From Dehalococcoidia bacterium (GTDB lineage Bacteria; Chloroflexota; Dehalococcoidia; GIF9; AB-539-J10): a stretch of 9,033 nucleotides of DNA. Below are positions 1-5,649 of the stretch, piece after piece; positions within the stretch are counted from its first letter, which is position 1; each line of letters opens with the position of its first letter. The notes beneath the pieces are model-generated. The model did not search any database, was not told the origin of the DNA, and worked only from the letters and a program-made list of their open reading frames with translations. The stretch lies in assembly GCA_030606385.1 (NCBI GenBank), contig JAUWGN010000031.1:1-9033 (forward strand), written 5' to 3'. The position numbers and the translations under genes are program-made.

Positions 1-419
1 GTCCCTTGGCAATACATCCTGGTAGGAATCTTGACCCCACTGGTAAACAGAGTGATTCCGGCGGTATGACCGGTCCGATCTGTCAATGGTAACCGGCGCG
101 GCCTGGTATCTGGTAACCAGTGCAGACCGACAGACATAACCACGTATAGACCAGCAAAACTAGACCAGAAAGGACTGCCGGAAAAACCGTGGAATCAGCC
201 TCGTATTTGACCCATAATAGGGTGACGGACCTAGGTCACCTCCGCTGGTTACCAGTGGTAAAATCCACCTTATCACACACACTAACCTTGCTCTCCCAAT
301 CCTAGATACAAAATAACTAGTTGCTGTGATCGCCATACAAAGCTTCACAAAATTTTTCACCGTCCACTTCATGATAAGAGGCTAGATATGGCTCCTTTGG
401 ACTATAAAAATGCTGCTCA
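1..419. other. Intergenic region with short repeats, no gene seen
   Basis: I see no reading frame here with a ribosome binding site and a plausible protein. Several copies of a CTGGTAACCAG-like word occur (near 40, 87, 110 and 245). TAGACCAG is repeated at 147-154 and 161-168. A palindrome GGTGAC...GTCACC lies near 221-240, and a hairpin CTCAGG/CCTGAG at 416-433 sits at the edge of the repeat array. The long open frame on the - strand (160-372) has no recognisable protein character and is best read as chance. Confidence 0.6.
37..258. repeat. Inverted repeat bounding a 222 bp segment
   Basis: CCACTGGTAA at 37-46 is matched by its exact reverse complement TTACCAGTGG at 249-258. With one mismatch the match extends inward to about 14 bp. 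The right arm CTGGTTACCAG (245-255) is also nearly self-complementary and is the reverse complement of CTGGTAACCAG at 110-120. This could be a small hairpin-forming element or a set of protein-binding sites. I found no target duplication and no gene inside, so the nature of the segment is open. Confidence 0.4.
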
Positions 420-649
420 GGGGGGTTCCTGAGGGTTCCTAAATTTCTCCGGGAAGCTCCAGGTATTTATCCGAGAAGTTACGGACAAAGCTGCGGGAAT
501 TTCTCCGCAAGCTTCGGCGGGGCTCCAAGAATTTCTCCGAGGAGTCTGGACTAAGCTGCGAGGATTTCTCCGGGGAAGCTCCGCCGGAACTCCGAGGGTT
601 TCCCGGGTAAAGTTTCCGACGGAACTCCAGAGGAAATTTTACAAGTTTT
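420..649. repeat. Degenerate 11/33 bp tandem array, left part
   Basis: About 20 consecutive units of 10-13 bp can be read, for example TTTCTCCGGGGA, AGCTCCGCCGGA, ACTCCGAGGG, AGTTTCCGACGGA and ACTCCAGAGGA. Every third unit resembles TTTCTCCGGGA. Those anchors begin at 444, 466, 500, 532, 565 and 599, giving a spacing of 32-34 bp after the first interval. Many units contain a TCCG-N-CGGA symmetry. Stop codons and indels break all frames, so coding is unlikely. The array resumes after 1113 in the same orientation. Confidence 0.7.
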
Positions 650-1113
650 ACCCTCCAATTAGCCTCGATTTCCGTAAAAAATTATGTAACCCGACGACAT
701 TCCGCTGGAGCGTATCCAAGGAGTCCTTGCTCTCTACGTTCTAATAATTATTGTCCAGCAAATCTCAATAACTCCCCTTCTTATCGCGGCTGGCCGGCCG
801 ATTCAGTCTGAAACATGCAGGTTAAGCAAACGGTTCAGCAGTCGAGACTTAGGGCGATACTTAAGTACGTACATAATAGCGATACCAAGCCTCTGTCGAG
901 CCCATAGCAGGCGAAAGCCTAATGGTGATGGCCAACGGTGATTAATAACGAGCTTATGCTGAACCCGTGAATGTTGCATGGCTTTACTGTCCGGTCCAGC
1001 ACCAGAAGACCGGTACTGCGAAGGGGAGCGGTAAGTCTTCTGGGCCGCCCCCGGTCCTGTGGAGCGCGGAATACACCGAATTTTCGTTACTGATTCGAGG
1101 CTAATTCACGGGT
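650..1113. mobile_element. MITE-like element with inverted-repeat ends and no ORF
   Basis: The perfect 12 bp inverted repeat AATTAGCCTCGA (657-668) / TCGAGGCTAATT (1095-1106) lies just inside ACCC (650-653) / GGGT (1110-1113). Further inward matches are GTAA..AAAATT (674-683 against the complement of 1080-1090) and ATTCCGC (699-705) / GCGGAAT (1066-1072). The ends are therefore imperfect inverted repeats of about 50 bp. TTTT flanks both sides (646-649, 1114-1117) and may be a target duplication, though runs of T make this weak. Joining 649 to 1114 restores an 11 bp unit of the surrounding array, which supports insertion into it. No transposase is encoded, so it would need one in trans. Alternatively the ends are the closing stem of one large RNA. 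Confidence 0.55.
804..1043 (+). ncRNA. Candidate large structured RNA, family unidentified
   Basis: Nested pairings are visible: CAGT 804-807 with ACTG 986-989, AAA 811-813 with TTT 983-985, and CATGCAG 814-820 with TTGCATG 974-980. Inside them GGTTCAGCA 832-840 pairs perfectly with TGCTGAACC 957-965, and GGGC 852-855 with GCCC 900-903. A local hairpin AGGC-GAAA-GCCT (909-920) has a GNRA loop. The 3' hairpin CCAGAAGAC 1002-1010 / GTCTTCTGG 1035-1043 has an inner ACTGC/GCGGT stem. AAGCCTC 887-893 could pair with GAGCTT 950-955 as a pseudoknot. The GAAA loop and the G-U pairs favour the + strand. There is no ORF inside and no IscB-type ORF after it. An ORF-less HEARO/omega-RNA relative is possible but I cannot confirm any family. 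Confidence 0.5.
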
Positions 1114-1312
1114 TTTTCTCAAGGAAATTTCCACAGCGGGTTTCCACAGAAAAAACTCACAGATATCCTCAGGGCTTACCCACAGACCTCCGCAGAGCTT
1201 CGCCACAGTTGTCTCAGAGATCCTCTATAGTTCTCCCAGAGCTCCCCAGAAGTCTCCCAGGAGCTTCTCCACAAGTCTCCTCGGAGTTCCCACAGGACTC
1301 TTCCCGTGAAAA
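1114..1312. repeat. Degenerate 11/33 bp tandem array, right part
   Basis: About 17 units of 10-14 bp continue the array, such as GTTCTCCCAGA, GCTCCCCAGAA, GTCTCCCAGGA, GCTTCTCCACAA and GTTCCCACAGGA. They share orientation and core (YTCYCC-AGA) with the array before 650. Anchors at about 1199, 1231 and 1265 are 32-34 bp apart. Reading frames on both strands look repetitive: Ser/Pro/Gln on +, and Leu-Trp every 11 residues on -. These are a consequence of the 33 bp period. I do not call a gene because no start region supports one. Confidence 0.65.
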
Positions 1313-1698
1313 CCTTAATGTCCGCAGGGTTCTCCGGATAAAGAGGTTGTCGTCCAAAAGTTCTGCGTTCTCCTGCTGCAGCTTGCTTATAAAGGGGGTC
1401 GATGGCAGTGTCAAGTATTATCACACCTGACCCGCATATATACCGTTGTTGCTTAGAAGCACGCCAGAGATATCTAGTTTTACCCACAATATATATGTCT
1501 GACAAGACTTACGCAGCTGCATCGACGCGTTCAATTTCTCTTTTTCCCCATCCTTGCTAAGACCATGTCATCGGGTCGCTTTCCGATGAAATGTGTCCTC
1601 ATTTTACTGAGCATTCATAGTATTCCGGTGACTTTTAATTGCTGTACCAAATGGCTAACGATTTAAGAACAGGGACGATATATGTTTCCATCAAAAGA
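1313..1698. other. Intergenic region, one hairpin
   Basis: No supported gene. The only clear structure is a perfect 7 bp hairpin, TCATCGG 1568-1574 / CCGATGA 1583-1589, with an 8 nt loop and no following T run. That argues against a simple terminator. Confidence 0.5.
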
Positions 1699-1706
1699 TG
1701 TATAAT
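1678..1706 (+). promoter_or_regulatory. Putative promoter of the coiled-coil gene
   Basis: TATAAT at 1701-1706 is a perfect -10 hexamer preceded directly by TG. At the -35 distance (about 1678-1683) there is only a poor match. It lies 86 bp before the ATG at 1793. Confidence 0.35.
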
Positions 1707-1792
1707 TATAGTAAAGACACAAGTTCTACCTTTGCATGTGTGTGGCGCTTAAGCTAGCTACCTCTGTCAATACGAACAGTGGGAGGTGCAAA

Positions 1793-2761
1793 ATGGAAGA
1801 AAAGGAAAATGCTCCGAAAGAAAGGCAGCTTATAAAAATCGGGGAAGTAAGCCTAGAAGAAATACAACTGGCAGAACAATTATATAATAGTGCGGGATTG
1901 GATCCGGTGGTTGATGCAGGGCTGAAGGACTACGATGAACGTCTTCAAAGGGAGAATAAGTTGCTTAGTAAGGTGCTCGGCCCACGAGGAAGTGATATAA
2001 AGGGCTACGGGGAAGCTGTGGCCAAGAGAGTTGCCTTTGCGATATATACTCTGTTAAATAAGCAGTATGGCGGGAAAGTAGGAGACTTAAGATCGTACAT
2101 AATGACACTAGAAGAAGAACGTGACCGGGCAAACGTGAAATATGAGGAACTTCTGGGAAGGGTAGTGGGAATATTAGGCGACGAGTATAAGGAGTTAAGA
2201 ACTGATTCTAAAGCATTTGTGGAAAGGTTAACCACAGTATTAGGGGAAGACCTTAAGGAGTCAAGAATTGATAGCGAAGCACTGGTAAAGAGCTTAGCTG
2301 ATATAGATGGTTTAAGATCACAAATAAAAACCCTAGACAAGGAAAAGGAACAATTAAAGGAAAGGTATGAATCACAAATAACTGCGCTAAAAACTGAGCA
2401 TAACAAAGAGGTGGGAAACTCAAGATCACAAATAGCTAAGCTGGATTTAAAAATAAAAGGATTAGAATCAGAAAAAGCAACTTTAACAAGCGACCTTACA
2501 CAGTTGAGAGGAGACTATAGCCAACTAAAAACAGCTATAACAACGCTAGCTGGAGCAATCCCTCATGAGGAAATAGGGGAAAAGTTAGGAGAGGAGCTAT
2601 ATGCCTTTCTTCTCAAAGATTCAAGGGTTCCAGGCATGGTGATCAATGGCGTGGGAAAATTCATTGATTTCAGGAAGTATCTGGGCATGGCAGCTGAAAG
2701 AGGGGCTCAAGAAGCAAGTAAACATGCAGAGAAAACTTTAAGCCAGGTACTGGAGATCTAG
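1793..2761 (+). CDS. Coiled-coil protein of unknown function (322 residues)
   Basis: I do not recognise the family. The start at 1793 is chosen because GGGAGG sits just upstream (about 1781-1786); an in-frame ATG at 1736 lacks such a site. No signal peptide or membrane segment is visible, so a cytoplasmic protein is likely. Residues 1-100 are mixed helical sequence. Residues 100-250 are charged and heptad-like, rich in Glu, Lys, Leu and Gln, a probable long coiled coil. Residues 125-146 and 147-168 are a tandem duplication of 22 residues (GILGDEYKELRTDS against TVLGEDLKESRIDS). The word GATCACAAATA or a close variant recurs in the DNA near 2316, 2370 and 2424, each encoding a SQI motif. Residues 250-322 form a separate C-terminal segment without heptads. 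A structural or scaffolding role is only a guess. Confidence 0.8.
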   Translation: MEEKENAPKERQLIKIGEVSLEEIQLAEQLYNSAGLDPVVDAGLKDYDERLQRENKLLSKVLGPRGSDIKGYGEAVAKRVAFAIYTLLNKQYGGKVGDLRSYIMTLEEERDRANVKYEELLGRVVGILGDEYKELRTDSKAFVERLTTVLGEDLKESRIDSEALVKSLADIDGLRSQIKTLDKEKEQLKERYESQITALKTEHNKEVGNSRSQIAKLDLKIKGLESEKATLTSDLTQLRGDYSQLKTAITTLAGAIPHEEIGEKLGEELYAFLLKDSRVPGMVINGVGKFIDFRKYLGMAAERGAQEASKHAEKTLSQVLEI

Positions 2762-2840
2762 CTTTCTCTCGGACTTACAGGTCTCGAGAGACGTGAGACT
2801 CTGGTAGTTGCTGGGGCCTTTTTAGTTTGAAACAGGAGAA

Positions 2841-2861
2841 GCTCGCACGAATATAGGAGGT
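2841..2861 (+). repeat. Shared leader motif, copy 1 (diverged)
   Basis: GCTCGCACGAATATAGGAGG resembles the leader before 5271 (AGCGAATTTGGAGG). It includes the ribosome binding site of the 46-residue gene. Confidence 0.3.
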
Positions 2862-2866
2862 GAATA

Positions 2867-3007
2867 ATGACTGTGCTAGATAGGATTAAGTCATTGTTTA
2901 GACGAGCGAAGCCAGGGGCTAAGGCTGCAGAGGAAAAGCCATCTGAGGTCACTAGGGAGAAGCCTGCTGAGACCACCGAGCCGCAGAAGGACACCCAAAG
3001 CCATTAG
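2867..3007 (+). CDS. Small charged protein (46 residues)
   Basis: A strong ribosome binding site (AGGAGGTG, 2855-2862) stands 4-5 bases before the ATG. The product begins with an amphipathic basic helix (MTVLDRIKSLFRRAKPG), followed by a Glu/Lys/Pro/Thr-rich tail likely to be disordered. No signal peptide is seen. The N-terminal helix could touch a membrane or nucleic acid, but that is inference. The reading frame one base later continues past the stop to 3058 and encodes a very basic tail (RKKVPRASKRKRGG). A single-base slip near the 3' end would give a longer protein with an acidic middle and a basic end, so the annotated stop may be either native or mutational. Confidence 0.6.
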   Translation: MTVLDRIKSLFRRAKPGAKAAEEKPSEVTREKPAETTEPQKDTQSH

Positions 3008-3411
3008 GAAGAAGGTTCCAAGAGCTAGCAAGCGGAAAAGGGGCGGTACTACCTGAGAAAGGTGTACGTTTGAACGGGGGTAAGACGTTTGGACTCCGTA
3101 GCCACCGGGTTAAAGGAGCAAAAGTTATCCTGGTCAATAGACCCTGAACAGCTCCTCACTGGCTGCTCATACTTTTGGCAAGTGCATCCCAGTGTCAGAA
3201 GCAACTGTTGCCCATAATTAAATGCGCAAAGCGTCGTTCCTTCAGACACACCCTAAGCGAAGAAGAATTCCAAATGGCATGGATAGGCGCTCAAAACTCA
3301 CACGGAAAGAACAGCATAGCAACCATTCCTACAGCTGACGAGATGTATTACGGCTTAACAAGCAATGGCCTGAAGCAGTTGAAGAAATGGAAAGGCAGTT
3401 CCACTAAGTGA
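3007..3411 (+). pseudogene. Possible decayed reading frame with an in-frame TGA
   Basis: One frame stays open from about 3001 to 3411 except for a single TGA at 3145-3147. Before it the frame reads KGVRLNGGKTFGLRSHRVKG and onward. After it the frame gives a stretch ending in LTSNGLKQLKKWKGSSTK. The distal part alone could start at TTG 3175 (78 residues) or ATG 3274 (45 residues), but neither has a good ribosome binding site. I recognise no family. It may be a remnant of one gene, a short unknown gene in the distal part, or non-coding. The other genes here also use TGA as a stop, so recoding is unlikely. Confidence 0.25.
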
Positions 3412-3450
3412 ATAGGTTACGAGGGCTGCTCGCAAACCAGCGTAGTTAAA

Positions 3451-3483
3451 GCATAGCCCAGCCAGCGGATTTAGGAAAGGGGA
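3451..3483 (+). repeat. Shared leader motif, copy 2
   Basis: Contains ATAGCCCAGCCAGCGGATTT followed by AGGAAAGGGG, directly before the ribosome binding site and ATG (3495) of the cold-shock gene. The closest relatives are the copies at 5233 and 6425. Confidence 0.55.
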
Positions 3484-3494
3484 AGGAGCAGCAT

Positions 3495-3713
3495 ATGGCT
3501 AAAGGAACCATTAAACGGCTAGTTCTAGACCGAGGATTTGGCTTCATCCAGACGGCGGAAGGCAATGACCTCTTCTTCCATCACAGTCAGCTTGAAGATG
3601 TGGGCTATAATTCCCTTAGAGAAGGGCAGGAAGTGGAATTTGAGCTTGCAAAGGGACGCGATGGTCATCCGCAGGCAGTTAGTGTCAGGCTTGCTCAGCC
3701 TAAAGGCGAATAG
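3495..3713 (+). CDS. Cold-shock domain protein (72 residues)
   Basis: A single cold-shock domain, an OB-fold that binds single-stranded RNA or DNA and typically acts as an RNA chaperone in the cytoplasm. RNP1 is seen as GFGFI (residues 14-18) and RNP2 as DLFFHHS (25-31). The length is close to the usual 65-72 residues. The ATG at 3495 follows GGAAGGAG (about 3481-3488) and the shared leader. It would be the first gene of a pair with the basic 37-residue protein whose ATG lies 33 bp downstream, but that gene is now broken by the insertion sequence. The variant RNP2 (FFHHS instead of the common FVHFS/FVHYS) and the RDGHPQAV C-terminus mark a subtype. I cannot tell from sequence whether it is induced by cold. 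Confidence 0.95.
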   Translation: MAKGTIKRLVLDRGFGFIQTAEGNDLFFHHSQLEDVGYNSLREGQEVEFELAKGRDGHPQAVSVRLAQPKGE

Positions 3714-3716
3714 CAT

Positions 3717-3743
3717 TAAACCCAGTGAGCAGATTGGGAGAGA
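3717..3743 (+). repeat. Shared leader motif, copy 3
   Basis: AAACCCAGTGAGCAGATT followed by GGGAGAG matches the leader consensus (CCCAG..AGCGGATTTGGAGAGG) with a few changes. It ends 2 bases before the ATG of the interrupted gene at 3746. Confidence 0.45.
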
Positions 3744-3753
3744 ATATGAAAGG

Positions 3754-3761
3754 CTATCGCA
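3754..3761. repeat. Target site duplication, left copy
   Basis: CTATCGCA directly abuts the left end of the insertion sequence and is repeated exactly at 5121-5128. Eight base pairs is a usual duplication length for the IS256 family. Confidence 0.92.
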
Positions 3762-3788
3762 GGTAGTGTAAAATCTTTTGTGTGAAAT
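3762..3788. repeat. IS left terminal inverted repeat
   Basis: Begins GGTAGTGTAAAAT and ends TTGTGTGAAAT. It pairs with the reverse complement of 5094-5120 at about 20 of 27 positions, and the outer boundary is fixed by the target duplication. Confidence 0.88.
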
Positions 3789-3809
3789 CATGGAGGGGTT
3801 GAAAAAGTA

Positions 3810-3869
3810 GGCGCTTTCCTTTACAAGGTTTTATTGAGAGAAATAAAACAGCATGAAAGGAGAAGCGCC
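3810..3869 (+). promoter_or_regulatory. Hairpin sequestering the transposase ribosome binding site
   Basis: GGCGCTTTCCTTT (3810-3822) pairs with AAAGGAGAAGCGCC (3856-3869): 13 base pairs with one bulged G (3862). Above an internal loop, GTTTTATT (3828-3835) pairs with AATAAAAC (3842-3849). The Shine-Dalgarno sequence AAAGGAG (3856-3862) is buried in the outer stem, two to three bases from the GTG start region. This would keep transposase translation low, especially on transcripts reading in from the upstream cold-shock gene. There is no T run, so it is not a standard terminator. Confidence 0.65.
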
Positions 3870-3871
3870 CC

Positions 3872-5113
3872 GTGAAAGTCGAAATCAGTGTATCAGAGAT
3901 GGTCCAGGTTTTCAAGGAAATTCAGGAGCAGCCGGAGAAGATTTTGGAGATGGTCAAAGCAGATATGCCCCAAGCAGTGGGAGGATATCTCAGCAAGATA
4001 ATGAGGCTGGAACTCACCAAATTTTTAGGGAGACAGCCCTATGAAAGAGCGGAAGAGGAGTCGAATCATCGCAACGGCTCGTATCCGCGCCGATTTGCTC
4101 TTAAAGGCATCGGAGAAGTACCGGTGCAAGTACCCCGGGATCGGAAAGGGGAATATCAGACCCAAGTCATCCCTAAGAGTAAACAATATGAGGATGAGCT
4201 GAGACAGGATATCGCCGTGATGTTCTTGAGTGGGGTGAGCACCAGGACCCTGGCCATGATTTCCCACCGGTTAATCGGCCACAAGATATCATCCGGGGAA
4301 GTGAGCCGGTGCAGCCAGGAACTGGTTACAGCAATAGAAAGCTGGCGGAATCGCAATCTCTCTTCGATGAGATTTAAATATCTATTCTGCGATGGGGTCT
4401 ATTTTGAGATGCGTGTTGCCAGAACCATCGAGAAGGTCTCGGTATTGGTGGTAATCGGTGTGACCGAAAACGGCCAAAAACAGGTCATTGGCATTCAATC
4501 CGGAGATAAGGAATCCGCTTCCAGCTGGCGGGAGACCTTTAAGGATTTGAAACGTCGCGGTCTGGATAGCCAGACGGTTACTTTGGGTATTATGGACGGA
4601 TTACCCGGACTGGAAAAAGTCTTCAGGGAGGAATTCCCACGGGGAAAAGTTCAAAGGTGCCAGGTCCACGTCGCGCGTAATGTCCTGGCTAAGGTACCTC
4701 AGAAACTGAAACAAGAGGTGGCTGACGATATTCGCTCGATCTTCTATGCTTCCAGCCGGGAAAAAGCTCTGGAATTCTCTACCCGGTTCACCGAGCGCTG
4801 GCAAAAGGATGTGCCTTCCGCTGTGAAGTGTTTGCAAAACTCCCTGGATAGCTGTCTGACCTTCCTCGACTTTCCTGAGGAGGAATGGATTTCCCTGCGT
4901 ACCACTAATGTCATTGAGCGGCTAAATAAGGAATTCAAACGGCGGACCAAACCGATGGAGATCGTGGCCGGGGAGACTGCCTGTTATACTCTGCTGGCCT
5001 TTATCAGCATAAAAATGGAAATTCACTGGAGGTCGAACCCTGTTGGGAAAGTGCGCTACAATCTCCCTTCCCTTCGTAATTTAATCGAGGGAAATTTCAC
5101 ACAATCCCCTTGA
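3872..5113 (+). CDS. IS256-family (mutator-type) transposase
   Basis: A 413-residue DDE transposase that cuts and joins the element ends. The length is typical (about 390-420). The catalytic triad can be placed at D174 (LFCDGVYF), D242 (GIMDGLPG) and E349 (TTNVIERLNKEFKRR). The D-D and D-E spacings of 68 and 107 fit the family. The CxxH motif RCQVHVARN (C263, H266) lies between the second D and the E. Residues 1-160 form the N-terminal DNA-binding part. A GTG start is chosen because AAAGGAG precedes it by about nine bases; that site is buried in the hairpin at 3810-3869. The last residues (EGNFTQSP) are encoded within the right inverted repeat. There is no frameshift or premature stop, so the enzyme is probably functional. 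Confidence 0.95.
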   Translation: MKVEISVSEMVQVFKEIQEQPEKILEMVKADMPQAVGGYLSKIMRLELTKFLGRQPYERAEEESNHRNGSYPRRFALKGIGEVPVQVPRDRKGEYQTQVIPKSKQYEDELRQDIAVMFLSGVSTRTLAMISHRLIGHKISSGEVSRCSQELVTAIESWRNRNLSSMRFKYLFCDGVYFEMRVARTIEKVSVLVVIGVTENGQKQVIGIQSGDKESASSWRETFKDLKRRGLDSQTVTLGIMDGLPGLEKVFREEFPRGKVQRCQVHVARNVLAKVPQKLKQEVADDIRSIFYASSREKALEFSTRFTERWQKDVPSAVKCLQNSLDSCLTFLDFPEEEWISLRTTNVIERLNKEFKRRTKPMEIVAGETACYTLLAFISIKMEIHWRSNPVGKVRYNLPSLRNLIEGNFTQSP

Positions 5114-5120
5114 CAGTACC
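5094..5120. repeat. IS right terminal inverted repeat
   Basis: The reverse complement begins GGTACTGTCAAGG and ends TTGTGTGAAAT, mirroring 3762-3788. It contains the transposase stop codon (5111-5113). Confidence 0.88.
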
Positions 5121-5128
5121 CTATCGCA
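5121..5128. repeat. Target site duplication, right copy
   Basis: CTATCGCA, identical to 3754-3761, begins at the first base after the element. Confidence 0.92.
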
Positions 5129-5232
5129 CTCCATCTTGGTTTCGCACTAAGGGGCGTCTCAAGGAGAGGCAGACAAAGGCTAAAATTAGCAAGTCTAAAC
5201 GCATAAAGTCAAACAAGGGTAAGTAGACTGGC

Positions 5233-5260
5233 GATAGCCCAGCGAATTTGGAGGAGAGGA
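5233..5260 (+). repeat. Shared leader motif, copy 4
   Basis: GATAGCCCAGCGAATTTGG followed by AGGAGAGGA. It lacks a few bases present in the copies at 3451 and 6425. It runs into the ribosome binding site of the Mth938-like gene. Confidence 0.55.
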
Positions 5261-5270
5261 GGTGATAAAA

Positions 5271-5609
5271 ATGGTGAAAATAAATTCATCTACTTATGGG
5301 TCTATCACAATAGACAATGTAACCTATAACCACGATGTTTATATATTTCCTTCTGGCAGGGTTGGAGAAAGAGAATATGGTCACACTTTTACGAAAGAGC
5401 AGGCTGACCGTGTATTAAAAGAAAACCCCGATGTAGTTATTACGGGAAAGGGGACATCTGGATTGGCAAGCCTGAGTAATGATGCAAGAGCACTTTTGGA
5501 AGAGAAAGGAGTAGAGATAATAGAAGCTGACACATCAGATATAGTAGATAAATTTAATAAGCTTAGTGAAATAAAGGCGGTCAGTGCTATCGTTCATGTT
5601 ACTTGTTAA
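5271..5609 (+). CDS. Mth938-like (DUF498/NDUFAF3-like) domain protein
   Basis: A 112-residue cytoplasmic protein of the Mth938-like fold. This family includes the mitochondrial complex I assembly factor NDUFAF3 and archaeal/bacterial proteins of unclear function, so no reaction can be given. Family features seen are the IDNVTYNHDVYIFPSG N-terminal strand region (14-29), the TKEQADRVLKENPDVVITGKG segment (41-61) with the glycine-rich GKGTSG loop (59-64), DARALLEEKGVEII (71-84), and the HVTC C-terminus. The ATG at 5271 is preferred: AGGAGG (5257-5262) is eight bases upstream. A GTG at 5262 would add three residues. The gene follows the basic-protein gene closely and carries the shared leader, so the two may once have been co-expressed. 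Confidence 0.88.
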   Translation: MVKINSSTYGSITIDNVTYNHDVYIFPSGRVGEREYGHTFTKEQADRVLKENPDVVITGKGTSGLASLSNDARALLEEKGVEIIEADTSDIVDKFNKLSEIKAVSAIVHVTC

Positions 5610-5649
5610 GTTTATACAATTCCTCAGAAGAAAAATAGAAACCTAAGCT

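Larger units (their letters stand above)
3762..5120 (+). mobile_element. Complete IS256-family insertion sequence (1359 bp)
   Basis: The element is bounded by 27 bp terminal inverted repeats (3762-3788 and 5094-5120; about 20 of 27 positions match, with the inner TTGTGTGAAAT identical). It is flanked by an exact 8 bp direct repeat, CTATCGCA. It encodes one intact DDE transposase, whose stop codon lies inside the right inverted repeat. The intact ends, unmutated target duplication and intact transposase suggest a fairly recent insertion that may still be mobile. It disrupts a small basic-protein gene. Confidence 0.93.
3746..5226 (+). pseudogene. Small basic protein gene split by the IS256-family element
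   Basis: If 3762-5128 (the insertion sequence plus one copy of the target duplication) is removed, bases 3746-3761 join 5129-5226 in frame. The product is a 37-residue protein beginning MKGYRTPSWFRTKGRLKERQ and ending in a Lys/Arg/Ser tail. The start has a ribosome binding site (GGGAGAG, 3736-3742) and the shared leader. The protein is extremely basic, so binding to RNA or the ribosome is plausible but unproven. With the element in place, translation from 3746 stops after six codons at a TAG inside the left end of the element (3764-3766). The clean in-frame repair shows that the gene was intact when the insertion happened. I do not recognise a named family. Confidence 0.65.

Noticed and set aside
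804..1043. Group II intron domain V in the 3' hairpin
   Set aside because: The hairpin at 1002-1043 lacks the domain V layout (AGC triad and two-base bulge at the expected place), and no reverse transcriptase is encoded.
420..1312. Tandem repeats as a CRISPR array
   Set aside because: Units are 11-12 bp, contiguous and degenerate, with no identical repeats or unique spacers of uniform length, and no cas gene is visible.
1059..1430. 123-codon + strand ORF rich in Ser, Pro and Gln
   Set aside because: It lies over the 11/33 bp repeats. Its pattern comes from the repeat period, and the start has no ribosome binding site and falls inside the inverted-repeat end of the element.
1176..1505. 109-codon - strand ORF with Leu-Trp every 11 residues
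   Set aside because: The 11-residue rhythm is the 33 bp DNA repeat read in frame. The left part of the same array has no equivalent open frame, so coding is not supported.
2765..2823. Rho-independent terminator after the coiled-coil gene
   Set aside because: A 7 bp stem (2765-2771/2785-2791) exists, but the only T run (2819-2823) is nearly 30 bases away from it.
3525..3791. - strand and alternative-frame ORFs over the cold-shock gene
   Set aside because: They are shadows of the cold-shock gene, and their ends run into the insertion-sequence border.
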